From contig NW_026947368.1 in NCBI RefSeq assembly GCF_036323735.1, positions 287,001-351,000 on the forward strand: 64,000 nucleotides of DNA. Reading direction: 5' to 3'. Numbering within the stretch: the first letter of the stretch is position 1; every line of letters begins with the position of its first letter. The position numbers and the translations under genes were made by a program. The notes under the pieces were generated by a model, which worked only from the letters and a program-made list of their open reading frames with translations, made no database searches and was not told the DNA's origin. Of this stretch, positions 1 to 13,109 are shown piece by piece. This DNA comes from Rattus norvegicus. Taxonomy: Eukaryota > Chordata > Mammalia > Rodentia > Muridae.

Positions 1-45
1 CAGATAACTTTAGGGCAAACCACAACATGAACCCTAGTGTCAAAC
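1..45 (+). repeat. Tail of the LTR-like element also seen at 54139-54706
   Basis: The first ~45 bases match 54690-54735 almost base for base. After this the sequence jumps to monomer sequence that resembles 57245 onward, so several hundred bases of the monomer between the two are missing. The element's body lies off the left edge. Confidence 0.6.
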
Positions 46-1191
46 CAGTGAATTGAAAATGAACATTAAAAAAAAACAAAGGAATAAAGGAAGAGAAAAC
101 TGACAGTTAATCATACCTAGTGACACAGAGAAGTAAAGTGGTAGTCGGTGGAAATTTTAGTGGAAAGACTGAGATGATGAAATCTCAACTAATAGCACTG
201 CTGCTTCCCAGACTGCACTATAGATATCCAAAACATGGAGGAGTTTACTCTGAGGTAGGACACAATACCTGTCTCTCCCTTTTTCCTTAGGACATTTTTC
301 TTCTTATCAAAAAGAGTAAAGGCTATGAGCTCTCAGAAAAACAACTGTGCCCTTACCAACATTTGACTTTTAGAATAAAGAAATTAATGATATAAACTCT
401 CAGATTTCGGAAACATAAAAACAGGGAAGTCCAGATGCTTCTGAGAGGCTCCCATATCCTGATTCCCATAGGTTGGAGGCTCAGATCTAGGCTATCTCTT
501 TAGCATTCCCACTAAATCCCTACCAGGTACTCACTGAGCTATACCGAGGACCATGTATTCCTTCCTTTTTTATACCAAGACAGATGGCCAGCTTCCTTCA
601 TTCCCCACATATCTGATCTTTTCATCCTCTTTGTTCTCCCTCCCAAATGGCTGTTTATTATGAATTAGAAGTCAATTAGTAAAACCTAGAGGTACTGAAG
701 GAATATATGAGAGGCAGTTGCAGTCACGACAGCAATTGTGACATCACAGAAGATAGGTATCTACAGGTACAAGATATTTTTCAGATAGGGCCTAATGATG
801 ATGTCTCTGAGAACTGCCATGGCCTACCTGCTGAACAGCTTTCCTTTCCTTGTCCAGATTTGAGGGTGCCTTTTCCAGGTATCTCTCCTGTGACTCAGGG
901 GAAACCTTTATGTACTAAATCACTCTAAACGTAGTGACTTTTTCCTTCATTAATGGTTTCATGCTCTGAATGGAGAAAGTTAATCAGGCACTTGGCATGG
1001 GTAGAAAAGGTCTAGGAACATGGAGTGGAGGAGTTTATTCTGGATAACAATTCTACACTCAGGTCTGTTCCTGTGACATACACTTCAATTTCCTAGGTTT
1101 TCTTTGTTTCCCAAAGGCCAGTATTTTCCCTACAGACCTTTAATTGACTGAATATTGTATTTCATTTTCATATTTTACTTTCCTTATAGGA

Positions 1192-1193
<2 letters not shown>

Positions 1194-1238
<45 letters not shown>
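1194..1238. repeat. (TA)n microsatellite, monomer site 1
   Basis: A pure TA run. The homologous position is expanded at 28461-28516, is short at 58384-58397, and is absent from the b, c, d, e and f monomers. Confidence 0.95.
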
Positions 1239-1240
<2 letters not shown>

Positions 1241-1736
1241 ATTCCTGAATGTGTACTCAAAAATTATGTTTTACAATTCCATTTTTTGCAATTAATAAGC
1301 AATAAAGCATGCCAATCTATAGAGTAAATATAACAGTGTAAATTTTTTGTACCTACTTGAAATAATGAAGTCCAAAATCCTTATTTTATCCAAAAATAGG
1401 AGATAGCAGTAAAGCAAAGGACATCATGGACTATAGAATGTGGATGTCTAGTCCAATTAGATATCAGTTCTATAATATCTACCTTCCTGTTCCCAGGGAC
1501 AGACTTAAGGGTTTTGGAGGTTTTACCATGATTCTTTATTCAGGCCAAGCACAAGACTCAGGAGGATGGGCAGGAAGAGGAATGGCTTGATGTCCAGAGA
1601 AACCTCAACTTCAATAGGTTCAAAATAACAAGAGGGAGTCTGATTGGCATTGGCCTTTGCTGATTCTACATTTTTGAACTAGTTGCACAGAATCTATCCT
1701 AAAGTTCCAACCTACCACATAGTTGTAGGAGCCACG

Positions 1737-1739
<3 letters not shown>

Positions 1740-1797
<58 letters not shown>

Positions 1798-1923
1798 GTA
1801 CATACATATATATATATATATATATGTGTGTGTGTTAATGTGTGAGTATGTATATATGTATATGTATATATATAAATATAAATATATATATGATAGATAT
1901 AGATAGAGATAGAAAGAGATAGG

Positions 1924-1973
<50 letters not shown>

Positions 1974-1984
1974 CATAGATAGAT
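1740..1984. repeat. Compound (TA)n/(TG)n/(GATA)n microsatellite, monomer site 2
   Basis: TA runs are followed by a short GT block and then about a dozen GATA units. The same position in every monomer carries some form of simple repeat. The open frames here on the minus strand are only the translation of TA and GATA repeats. Confidence 0.95.
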
Positions 1985-2520
1985 CTGCCACAAACTACAT
2001 AAGATTGGTGACGCTAAGAAGTGCATGCTGCCAGGAAACCGATATAGATCTTTACTGAGAGACACAGATAGAGCATGCCAATTATAGAAATGAAGGTTAT
2101 TGGCAAACCAGTGGAATGTAAACGAATCTCTTGTTAGTAAATTTGGAGAAAGGATTACCAGGACTGAATGGGCTTTCAATCCCATAAGAACAACGATACC
2201 AATTACCCATAGCTTTCTTGTACTAAAACAATATTCAAAGACTGTACATGGACAGAACTATGGCTGCAGGTGCATATGTAGCCTTGTTGGACATCAATGG
2301 GAGGAGAAGCTCTTAGGCCTACCAAAGCTGGACCCCCAGCGTAGGGGAATGTCAGGGGGTGATGGGAAAGGGAGTGGTTGGTGAGGGGGCACACCTTTAT
2401 AGAAGAACTGGTGGGGGAAGGGATAGGACGCTTACGACTGGAAAACTTGGAAAGTGAATAATATTGGAAACATAAACAAAAATATCCAATTTTTCTAAAA
2501 GGAAAAATAAAAGTTTAACA

Positions 2521-3512
2521 AGCTGAACAGCCAAAGTGCAGAATCTCAATCCCACTTGAGAGAGAGAAGAAATGAACCACAGGAGGGAAGTGTGAGGGAC
2601 CTGGGTGAGAAAGGAGACAGTAGGGACAGAGGGACAGAGTTATTGGTGGGGAGTAGGACTGAAACCCTGAGTGTCAGCAGAATGAATGAAAAGAGGCAAC
2701 TTCAGGAGCTAAAATGTTGGCTGTGGGTGGTGGCTCTAGAATATTCCAGAGACCTGAGAGGTAAGAGACTATCCGGACTCAGTGAAATGTCCGGGAGTGG
2801 GTAGAGGGAATTGTAGAGACTACCTCCATGAGGAAGAGAGAGCATCAAGTGAGGGATAAGGTTGCCATGCATAAATCAATACTCTGACACATATGTGTTC
2901 CTGTCTGAAAGACCTTCAGGGCAAAACCAGAGAAGAGCCTGAGTAAAAGGAATTCCAGTGACCAGCCATATCTGGGAACCAGATTAAATAAAGGCCCCCA
3001 AGCCCTGACACTATTACTCATGCTTTGTCATGTTCACAAAAGGGACCTGTTATGACTGCCTTCTGAAAGACCCAACAAGCAGCTGAAAGAATCAGATGCA
3101 GATAATTACACTCAGCTAATGTACAGAAGCTGCTAAGCCCTGTGGTCGAACTGGGGAAAAGCTGGAGGAAGCTGAGGAGGAGAGCAACCCTGCAGGAGGA
3201 CCAGCAGTGTTAACTAAGCTGGACCCCAGTTTTTTTTCAGACACTGTGCCATCAATGGGGCATCATGCACCAGCTAATATGAGGCCTCTAAGACTGGAGT
3301 GCTGGTTCTGGACACAACACAAGATGCACTTAATATTCAAAAGACTTGAGTTCCCAGAGAGTGGAGAGGGCTGGGAGATTGGGGGCAGTGTGGGAGTCAG
3401 CATCATTCAGATGGGCATGTGGGGTGTAGGTATGGGATGTAGAACAGTCAGAATATGGGCTGGGAGAGGGATGAGATCTGGATTGTAAATTTCTATTAAA
3501 TAAAATTTTAAA
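2521..3512 (+). mobile_element. Lx-like LINE 3' UTR segment
   Basis: The text resembles the 3' UTR of older rodent L1 (Lx-type) elements. It has a run of GAAAGACCCAACAAGCAGCTG type, then the GCAGGAGGACCAGCAGTGTTAA block, then a G-rich stretch, and an A-rich tail (AAATAAAATTTTAAAAAAG) near 3490-3512. The copy B counterpart is 29815-30815. In copy C only the first ~330 bases survive (59581-59911). The subfamily is recalled from memory of rodent repeats and was not searched. Confidence 0.6.
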
Positions 3513-5844
3513 AAAGAAGATGTAAACTAAAATAAACACTTTCTTTCCCAACTTTCTGTTTTCCCTTTTGGTCACGGTATTTCATAACAGCAATAGAAAC
3601 TCTGGCTAAGACATGGTATTTTGGACAAAAGTGGGCAAATGCTAATTAGAGAAGGATGACATCTCTGTGGAGTCAAGTTGCATGATCTGATTCAAACGTC
3701 CTTATTCAGAGGTAGCAACTAACAGGGAATTTCTAAGACTAAGTTTATTATCATGACACAGTGAACCCTTTTTAATCTAACAATTTTGGGATCCGTGATA
3801 TCTTGAAACAATTCAAAAGACTGGGAATATTAAAAGGGAAGAATATTGTTGAAATATTCATGGAAGAAATGAAATTCATATCTATTAGATTACCACAAAG
3901 AGGTTGAGACTTCTGATTGCTGCCTGCTACCCAACACAATCCATATTCTCTTTTATTCCTTCCAAAGTAATAATAGATTAATTAATAAGACTCTATAACT
4001 AGAGTGAAAGTTTGTATTTAATGTGAACTTTACTCCAAAGATATTACTGTTTGTATGGGAGTATTTTGCTTACTACATTTATTATAAAAAGAATTTGTGT
4101 AAGAATTTCAATTGGAATTGCTTGGAAAAGTTTCTATAGCTTGCAGGAATGGTTTACCTTTAATGAGTTTACTGTAGCAGGGAATTCCATTTGTTTATAT
4201 CATTGTTTCTTCTACCTCTACTGATGGAAATGACAATAGTTAGATTAATTCTCAAACACTTGGATAAAATTTCACTTACCAAAGAAAATCATTATTGAAT
4301 AACTACAGCAATTATCTTTCTCACTACTGATGGACTTTCTTCATGTACACTGGTATTGGCTTTTGGAAAAAGAAAGCAAAATTCATTTTTAAATGTCTCA
4401 AGTTAGCAAAAGCATTTTAGAAAAAAGTCATTCTACCCTAATTAAAGGAGATATGTATCTAATGGTAACTAAGTTTTAAAATAATTTAAAAGGATAACAT
4501 TTGTGTTATTTCTTATTTTTTAACTGTCATACAAGAAATAAAATTCAGTTTGGTCAGTACTAATGTAAGGGAATAATTCTGTGACATAGAAATATTGCAT
4601 AAAGAATAGCCATCCCATTAAATTACTCTTGTTAATTTTGATTTTGTATTCCCTTGCAATTCAGAATAAGTATTTTATATTTTCTTGCATTTTACCAATT
4701 GGGTATTCTCATTTTCTCAAATAACATGCTTCTACATATTTATCTCAAAATATTTACAAACAAATTTGCAAAAATATATGTACTACAGAGTTTCCTTTAT
4801 GCATGTACTTAATATCAAAATATATCATGTAAACTTTTCCTATTGTAATTCCATTCACCATGACGAATCAGATTTATTCTGGTTCTACATGTTTGACAAA
4901 TACACCTGCACACAAATTGTTGTTGCTATCACAGAGCAGACAAATATTTGGCAACATAAAATGTTGCAATAAAAATCAATCGGTTAGAATTAAAGCAGTA
5001 TGTCAGGTAGAAAATTAAAGCATGCTAGCTGGAAAACAGTTCTGACCAAACAAAACTTCACACGTGTGAGCTTTAAATTTTAAATAAACTATATTGTATG
5101 GCAATATGAACCCAGTCTAAAATGATCATCCTTATGTCCTTTTAGAAGATCTAAAATATTTATAGTATTCTTTTGAATGTATACGGGCATTTTATATTTT
5201 ATAGTGAGTGTTTTTTCAGAGGCACTTGTCTCTTTACATTCTTATTTGCTTTATGATTAGATAATGGAGAGCCAGTATTCCATCCCAGACAGTAAGACTT
5301 TAGATGCTGTATTCCACCACTATACCACAGCACTTTTAACAATTTCTTAAATGAATTCATCTCCTAAAATTATTCTAATTGTGAAAGTCATATACACAGA
5401 CAGAACTGCTTCATGTAAGTAATTAAAACCGTATGATTTCATTCAATCAATTAATAATTTTATATTTTCACAGTTTAAAAAGATGTTTGTTTGTGACTGA
5501 AAATACATGGAAGATACTTGTATCCCAACACTGAATCAATACTCTCTATTCCTGTCTTATCCCATAAAAATCTTTCTGAGAGTGGTTTAAGCTATGTTGG
5601 AAGATATGCCAATGATTCCTGAACCAATAAACCCAATACCAGCTGTCTATTTTTCTTTCCAATGACTGTGTGTTCATATAAAAAATGGAAATATTATTTC
5701 AATAACTTTTTAAAAAAAAACATGAATCACTATAGTCTGCTGACCCTTACCTTTTGTACATAACAAAGATTCTTGAATCTTCTAACTTAAACCACCATCT
5801 AGAAGCTCTTTCATTCCTTTGAGGATAGCCTCCTCTTCCTTTCT
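3513..5844. other. Gene-free part of the duplicated module
   Basis: AT-rich sequence shared with copy B at 30816-31648 and 35223-36624. A short block around 3530-3612 looks like a common rodent interspersed repeat, but I cannot name it. The frame at 4685-4972 reads similarly to 35576-35803, as expected for paralogous DNA. It shows no recognised domain and I do not call it a gene. Confidence 0.6.
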
Positions 5845-5952
5845 CCCCCACTGTCTTCATTTTTAATGGGATATTTTAAGTATTAATAAATCAAATGTTA
5901 TACACTTTCCTGGTTCCCCTCTCTCCCATTCACCCTTCCATGTTTCTGTGAG
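5452..5952 (+). repeat. Donor-like copy of a ~500-bp local duplication
   Basis: Nearly identical to 7969-8475, with about seven differences counted by eye. The copy B counterpart (from about 36228) is more diverged. Confidence 0.9.
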
Positions 5953-6135
5953 TTTGCTACAAATACTGCCTGCCCACTCACACTTCAGCACTCTGGCATT
6001 CCCTACACTAGAGAAACTAGACTTCACAGGACAATGGCTTTTCATCCTATTGATTCTGGACAATGCCTTCATCTTCTATATATGAGACATGGATGCCTCC
6101 AAGTGTACTCTTTGATTGGTATTTAGTCCCTAACT
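5845..6135 (-). mobile_element. Inverted L1 3' UTR fragment
   Basis: Read on the minus strand, this matches the end of a rodent L1 3' UTR. On the plus strand it is the familiar run from a TTTATTGGATATTT-like tail through the pyrimidine-rich CCTGGTTCCCCTCTCTCCC block to TGTGTACTCTTTGATTGG. It is duplicated at 36625-36915, so it predates the A/B duplication. Confidence 0.65.
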
Positions 6136-7968
6136 TCCTTCTTCATTCACTGGACAACAGCTTATTATGATTCACTGCTGTCAGTGCTGTCCTTGCAGCA
6201 GGAAATCAATGGTCAGTGAGCCTGGACCTCAGGAAGCTGAAGATTCACACAAATGCATGAACACATGTAACCAGAGCTTGGTTCCCACTGAAAAAAAAGC
6301 ATGCAAATATTTTCAACATATTGTGCAATGAACACTTGCCATGGGTTTCAATGCTGTTTCACAATAGTATTGCCAATATTACTTCTTGGCCAGCTCCATG
6401 AGTGAGTGTTCATCATTTATTTTACATTATTTATTTAGTGTTGAATATTGAGGGCCTCAGACAAAGTTCTTCCAGCAGATCTTTATACACACTCATGATT
6501 CTTTATTAGCTTTTTGTTTTCTTTGGTTTGGTTTGGTATTAAAATATATACAGCACAAAACATAGCACTTTACCATTTTTGGTATAGTGCTCAGCATCTC
6601 TGGTGTGTGTATGTCACTCCCTCAATGACCCAGGTCTCTTTGAATTCATAGAGCTGAGAAGCCATGCATTTTAAACATAGTAACCATATTCCTTCTCTCT
6701 CCTTCCAGACCCCAAACCTCCTGCTTCTTACCACTGTTGATAAAAACTTTATATACACTGATATATGCAGGACCAGAAAATACCTGTCCTTTGATATTAA
6801 CTTGGCATCCTGAGGGTCCCTTCATTCAGCATACCTCACATGCCTGAGTGATATTACAGCCCAAGAAGAGCCCACAGCTGATAGCTCTTCAAACTAAAAT
6901 TATATTTTCTCCAAATATAAATATTAGCTGATGACTCTTAAAAGCTTTAACCTCCCTTGTAGCCCACCAGGCACCAGAGGTAAAAGAAAGGATGTGGGGC
7001 AATGGGAGTGGGGTTGCTAGCCCTGTTTAGAAAGGTTCATCGGAGGAAATCCCAGAATTTCAGTTCTCAAGTTGGAATAGGCAGCTTGTTCCATTAGCAA
7101 ACATTTCATGAATACACTAGTAGTTCAGGTCTGTAGAGTTGTCATAACAAACTGGGAAGAGCAGCAGTGGCACAACATAGTAGAACAGCCAAGGCTTCTG
7201 TCAGTAGCCTAGACAGATAGAAGTTCTATGCTGTGCTTCTCTCAGGGAATTGAAGATTAGTAGTGACACAAGATGCACAAACATTGTTGCTTTTGCTTTA
7301 TTTGTTTGTCATAGTCTATATAGCCAGATTTCTCTTTGAAAAATATAAGATGTTTGAAAGGTTTCTTGCTGCTATAAACATATTATTGTAGCTGATTAGT
7401 CCTGTACATCATTTTCTCCTCAGAGGGATAGCGACTATTCCAATCATTTACAACTATTGCAGCTAATGTTGAAATGGGAATTCCAGTATGTGCTCAGAGA
7501 AGAAAAATCAAGACAGAGTAGATCCTTTGAACATGTTTCCAATATAAAAAGTTTAAAAACAACCTGTGAGCTGTAATGGTACTGCAAACTCTTAAAAGCA
7601 CCTCATTTGCAGTTACTTATTCTTACTCTTGTATGAAAGAAAGTACAGTTAGTTAAAAAAAGGTGAATGTGTATTTCTGATGGTTCCTTTGGTCAAGATG
7701 ATAATTATCAAAACTATGATTTCAAGCAAGTTTATAAAATAATGTTTGTAGGACATGAAGCTCCTCCGTTTATTTTCCTATTATGTGTGGCTAAAGGCAC
7801 ATGCCATCTAGTTGTGGTGATAAGGGATTACTTATTTTTGTAGAAAGTGTATGAGTGAGTTAGAGAAGCAAAGGACATCATTTCAATCCCCAAATACATA
7901 GAATTCAGATTGGTAGAACCATCATCATGTTAAACCAGCAGAAATGATTCCTCAGACAGAGCCATTTA
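6136..7968. other. Gene-free part of the duplicated module
   Basis: Shared with copy B (36916-38766) with small indels throughout. I see no tRNA-like, coding or strong repeat signature. Confidence 0.5.
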
Positions 7969-8475
7969 GCAATTAATAATTTTATATTTTCACAGTTTAA
8001 AAAGATGTTTGTATGTGACTGAAAATACATGGAAGATACTTGTATCCCAACACTGACCCAATACTCTCTATTCCTGTCTTATCCCATAAAAATCTTTCTG
8101 AGAGTGGTTTAAGCTATGTTGGAAGATATGCCAATGATTCCTGAACCAATAAACCCAATACCAGCTGTCTATTTTTCTTTCCAATGACTGTGTGTTCATA
8201 TAAAAAATGGAAATATTATTTCAATAACTTTTTAAAAAAACATAAATCACTATAGTCTGCTGACCCTTACCTTTTGTACATAACAAAGATTCTTGAATCT
8301 TCTAACTTAAACCACCATCTAGAAGCTCTTTCATTCCTTTGAGGATAGCCTCCTCTTCCTTTCTCCCCCACTCTCTTCATTTTTAATGGGATATTTTAAG
8401 TATTTATAAATCAAATGTTATACACTTTCCTGGTTCCCCTCTCTCCCATCCACACTTCCATGTTTCTGTGAGCAA
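7969..8475 (+). repeat. Copy-A-specific ~500-bp inserted duplication of 5452-5952
   Basis: In copy B the sequence runs straight from GCCATTTAGCAA into TAACATCATTTTTCTC at about 38757-38780. In copy A the same two flanks are separated by this segment. The insert is a near-perfect second copy of 5452-5952 in the same orientation, so it arose after the A and B modules separated. Confidence 0.9.
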
Positions 8476-8555
8476 CATCATTTTTCTCTTACTTGGCTAA
8501 ACCATAAACATCATGCCTAGTCAAATTCTTTTAAAACCAAGTATTTTGCTTTATA

Positions 8556-8790
8556 AAAGCATGTATGTATGTGTGTATGTATGTATGTATGTATGTATGT
8601 GTATATTTGTATATATTTGTATGTGTACATAAAGACATATGTTTATATTTTGTATACATGTTTATATATGTGTATATGTATATATGTGTATGTGGCCACA
8701 TGAGTATATATATATATATATATATTTGTATGTGTATATATATATATTTGTATGTGTATATATATATATTTGTATGTGTATATGTGTATA
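8556..8790. repeat. (TATG)n/(TA)n microsatellite cluster
   Basis: GTAT tetranucleotides grade into TA and TTTGTATGTG higher-order units. The counterpart at 38855-39110 has a different repeat structure. Open frames at 8531-8921 on both strands are low-complexity Tyr/Ile/Val/Cys translations of the repeat. Confidence 0.95.
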
Positions 8791-9119
8791 TATATGTAAC
8801 ATACAAATGCACTCTCTTTTCTAATTTTATGAAATTTTTCTCATATATTTATCAGGACTCAAGAATTTTAAAAGCTGCTTCATTAATTTTGATTCATTTT
8901 AAAGTACTGCTCAGAAAATAGATTCAATATGGGTCATTAATTTTTTTACTATCAAATTTTTTATCTTTTTCATAAAATCACAAATATTTACTTTAGTTAT
9001 GTGACTGTATATATGTTTTAGCATGAGACATAACTAATTAGCTTTTCCAGCATGTGATATAATTTCAGGATACTATTAGACCTATGTGAGGTAGAAACTA
9101 TATCAAATGACTTCAATAT

Positions 9120-9190
9120 GTGATAGATCAGAGTGATAGATAGAAAGATATATAGATATATAGATACATACATACATACATTCATACATG
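9120..9190. repeat. GATA/(CATA)n microsatellite
   Basis: GATAGA units are followed by CATA units. The copy B counterpart at 39448-39520 is an expanded CATA tract. Confidence 0.85.
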
Positions 9191-9232
9191 GATAGTTACA
9201 TTGATGAAAGATTACAGATGATAAGTAGACAA

Positions 9233-9764
9233 AGCACGTACTCAAAATAATCAGTCACGAAATAATTAGTATTGAATGGTAAAAATATCTTTTAATTTTA
9301 AAATAATAAAATTTAAAATGTGAATTGTGATCACATTTTAATACCTAAAGGGAGATTTATCAGCCATAATCTTTAAAATAAAATGTCTATTTGACACTTC
9401 CACAAAGGTCGATAACAGACATGAAATACTTAACCTCCTTTGCATTAAAATGTCAACTTCTTTCATCATTTTGTCTTTGTTCCTTAAATGCATAACATCA
9501 AACTCTTTATCCATGTTCAAATCTTCAGTCACTTTCCACCCTGCTCTGCATTCTACCTCAAATCCTATCACTATATTTAAGTCTTAATAAATCCTCATAT
9601 GCTATCATGACAATTATTAATGATGATTCTCTTTTAAGCTTTACTAACATTGCTCTCATAGAGGTAACTATTATTTCTCTGTCACAAATGTGATCACTAT
9701 CTTTCAGTACTATTTTCAACATCAATCATTTTATAAGTGCTCATTATATGAGATTATAAAATGA

Positions 9765-9804
<40 letters not shown>

Positions 9805-11468
9805 GAGCTGGGGACCGAACCCAGTGCCTTGCGCTTGCTAGGGCAGTGCTCTACAAATAAGTTAAATCCCCAAGCACAAAATGATCTATTTTTCCCCTAG
9901 TAAATTATGTACCAACAGTTTGTTCAATTGAAACTTTAGACAAGAAAAACAAAGTTGTTACAATGTGTTAGTTCTACTCAGTCCTAAAACTGAAAGCTGT
10001 CTATGTGACAGGAATCATAAGAGGAACACTTCTGGAATAGAAAGCAGAGTTGTAGAAGAAGATCTCATACAAGGAAGTGCTTCATGCGATTTTAAACAAA
10101 AAGTGTAAAAGACCTGAACTTTCATATTGAGGGAAAGTTGTTGAAGAATATTTACAAGTGACTCTGAGTGGATTACATAAGCAGGTTTATTTATAAATCC
10201 ATGGTAAATACTAGAAAAAATGGCATCAAAGTGTAATAGAGCAGAAAAGAAAATAAAGTTGAAATTTGGTACAGGTTACCATATGGATGTTGTTGACTTG
10301 AACATGCTGAAGGTTATTGGATGATTTAATCTGATGAATGACTCAGATAAACTAACAATATTGCATGACTAATGAAATTACTCTATACTGAGAACACAAC
10401 AATAATCTGTGACAAAAATCTGTTCAGTTATGGTTATATTCTTTAATATTTCTTTTTGAAAACACTCATTTAATTAAATAAAATTCAATAAGTAACAGAA
10501 GGTAACCCTTTTCATTTTGGCATATCCAATCTCTAAACAGACAGGAGTATAGTGGATGAAACTTCTTCCAACATTTGCCTAATCCAGGTGTTACTAATTT
10601 AAAATAATAAACATAGCAGTTTATCGTACTTTGGGCATTTGTTATAAAGACCTAATAATCTCCTCAGAAAGACATCCAATAAAAGCAATCTAAAGTAACT
10701 TTCCCCTTTAAATACTAAAAATCTTAAATATGAAGCTTCCTTATCATTTTCACAACATATACACTATTTGTAATTACTTCGTTTTTACATGTGACTTTCA
10801 GTCACTCTACTTTTCTGATTTTGATAAATGCCAAGCTTCACAAAGAGGAGACTGTACGCTTCTCAGCCTACCTCATATTTCTCCCATTTTCCACTGCATC
10901 TGGGCCATATTACATTCAATGAAATTAATATTTTATGTAAATGATAATGGGATGCAAATGTAAATTTTGATATTTCATACAATAAAATAAATAAAAAGAG
11001 CTAATAAATAACTAGGTACAGAATTTGCTTTAATATGGAAAAAATAAGTTAATAATATCTTATACTATCCACCCTAATTCATATTGAGTCAGTGTTGAAA
11101 TATATGTGACAATTTTTGTGAAAAGATTAAGTAACTTTTCTGTATCTTTGGAAAACAATTGGACATATTCAACATAGAAGTGTCAGTCTCAGATATTTTA
11201 TAGAAATGATTTAAAAAAACACTCCTAAAATATTCTAAAACGTAGATCTAGAAAACAAGTATAATTCTCAGGCTCCAGATAACCAGCTCACATAGTTATG
11301 AGCACTTGCCTTCCTTGTGCATATGCAATTTTAATTTCCATAGGAAATGAATTTTTTAAAATCTCAAAAGCTATATTTATTAATAGTAAGATTTTAGAAG
11401 TGGAAGGTTCCTTTTTTCCATTTTTATTAAATTGGGTATTTATTTGCATTTCAATTGTTTTTATCTTT
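9233..11468. repeat. 2.2-kb part of copy A that is missing from copy B
   Basis: Copy B joins the left flank (ending 39544) to the right flank (from 39556) with only an 11-base filler between them. The stretch holds one ID SINE (9758-9887) and otherwise AT-rich DNA without a supportable gene. A short inverted L1-tail-like piece may lie near 11400-11468. Confidence 0.85.
9758..9887 (-). mobile_element. ID SINE with 10-bp target-site duplication
   Basis: A poly-T run (9767-9803, the reversed A tail) is followed by the reverse complement of the tRNA-Ala-derived ID core, including the pol III B-box region (GGGGACCGAACCC on the plus strand). Perfect direct repeats AAAATGATCT flank it at 9758-9767 and 9878-9887. 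The family is characteristic of rodents and is most abundant in rat. The A-box half is diverged. Confidence 0.93.
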
Positions 11469-11579
11469 CCTGACCATCACCTCTATCCTCTTCCATCACC
11501 TTTTATAGTGGTTGTCCCCTCTACATTGATATCCCCTTCCTTACTGCCCCAGACAAACAAATATCAAAGTTTTAAAATT

Positions 11580-13103
11580 GGTTAGAGAGCCAAACCAAGA
11601 ATTCTCAACTGAGGTATCTAAATAGCTGAGAAACACATCAAGAAATGTTCAACATCCATAGTTATCAGAAAAAGGCAAATCAAAATGAACCAATGGTTCT
11701 ACATTACACGAATCAGAATAGCTAAGATAAAAAACAGATCCAGTAGCAGAGTAGGCTAGGATGTAGAAAAAGTGGATCACTCCACCACTGCTGGTGGGAT
11801 TAGTAGCTGATAGCCACTTTATATATCAATGTGGAGGTTCAGAGAAAATTGCAAATAGCTTTACCTGAAGACCGGGCTTTACCACTCACTTCAACACATA
11901 TACACAAACTTGATCCACATACAACAAAGACTTGTGGTTGAACAGGTTCACAGCAGCCTTACTTACAATAGTCGAATGCTGGAAACAAGTGTGATTTACC
12001 TCCACTCCACTGAGGAATAAATAGAGAAAGTGTGCTATATTTAAACAAAGGAACACTACTCAGGTATTAAAAATGAGGACACCAAGAACTTTGTAGGCAA
12101 AGGGATGGTGCTGGAAATTAGTGAAGTAACAGAGATCAAAAAGGACATAACATGGGATGAACTTAGTGACAAGTGGATGTTAGCCCGAAGCTCAGATTGC
12201 CCACTATACAGAGCATTTATCACATGAAGGGTAACATGTTAGAAGGCCAAATTGTGGATGCTTGTAACCAATTTAGAAGGGAGAACAAAATAATCATGGA
12301 AGGCAGAGGGACGGAGGGACTTATTTAGAGGTAGAGAATGATAGACAAAGTGGGGGGAGTTGCAACTATGAAAAGAGACAAGAGAAAATTCCAGGAAAAA
12401 AGTGGAATGTATGACAATAAGCATCAGTGGTTGGAGGTGAACTTGGATGTTCCCAGGAAAGTCCCAGGTGCCAGGGATGCAAGAGGTTCCGATAAACCTA
12501 ATGGGATGATGGTAGTTGAAATACCAAGCAGCAAAGTGATAGAACCACTAGAGACTGCCTCCTGTAGCTAGGCATGCCCCCCAGTGAAGGAATGGTGCTG
12601 CCCACACAGTTCAAAATCTTTATCCTATAAATATCCAAGGCCTCAAAAAACGCAAACACAAAAACAGAGCAAAGACTGAAGGAAAGGCCCTTTAGAGACC
12701 ACCCCACCATAAGAACAATTTCATCCACAGACTGTAAATCCTGGCCCTATTCCTGATTTCAACATGTGCTTGCAGTTAAGATCGTAATAGGTCTGTCCTC
12801 TGAGGGGCTCTGCCATCACCTGACCATTTGACAGAACCTGAGAGCCAGAAAAGAAGAGTTAGGGGAATGCCTGAAGGATCTGAAGGGGATTGGAGCCTAA
12901 TATGAAGAACAACAGAATCATTACATTTACCCTTCAGAAGCTCAGGAAATTTACTACAAACTAGAATATACTTGGGTCAGTCACTGGCTTCTGCTACATA
13001 GATTGTAGAGCACATGGAGAAGACAGCAGCCTCATCAGCCATATATGGGAAGGGAGGCAATTGGTCCTGTGGAGACATCATATCCCAGAGAAGGGGGATG
13101 TTG
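11580..13103 (+). mobile_element. Old, diverged L1 3' end (end of ORF2 plus 3' UTR)
   Basis: The order of motifs is that of an L1 ORF2 C terminus. It has GAAATGTTCAACATCC, then AAGGCAAATCAAAATGAACC, the TGCTGGTGGGATTAG block, CACTACTCAGGTATTAAAAATGA, and the GATGTTAGCCC-type ending. It then runs into a diverged 3' UTR. Stops interrupt all frames. The copy B counterpart is 39655-41350. The copy A version is cut at about 13103 by a deletion that removes the last part and the A tail. Confidence 0.7.
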
Positions 13104-13109
13104 GATTAC

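Larger units (their letters stand above)
46..2520 (+). repeat. 2.2-kb monomer 1 (subtype a)
   Basis: This is the first of ten diverged copies of a ~2.2-kb unit, with its anchor (a conserved stretch around TGACATCACAGAAGA) at 738. Two microsatellites interrupt it, at about +455 and +1000 from the anchor. The unit is very close to 57276-59580 and close to 27430-29815. A short frame at 707-928 covers the best-conserved part, but it is not kept open in most other monomers. I do not recognise the monomer family. Confidence 0.8.

Noticed and set aside
1740..1991. Open frames of alternating Ile/Tyr or Leu/Ser residues (also at 8531-8921, 28394-28596, 28897-29319, 38864-39158, 58713-59246 and 61463-61657)
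   Set aside because: They are translations of TA, TATG and GATA microsatellites and carry no protein signal.
4685..4972. Frame resembling 35576-35803, considered as a conserved gene pair
   Set aside because: The similarity is that of the whole duplicated module. The two frames differ by indels and start at different points, so coding selection is not shown.
8556..9190. Possible CRISPR-like or satellite array
   Set aside because: Period four and two repeats without spacers; ordinary microsatellites in a eukaryotic genome.
12338..12571. Conserved frame shared with 40428-40661
   Set aside because: Both lie in the diverged 3' UTR of the same old LINE and are shared because of the duplication.
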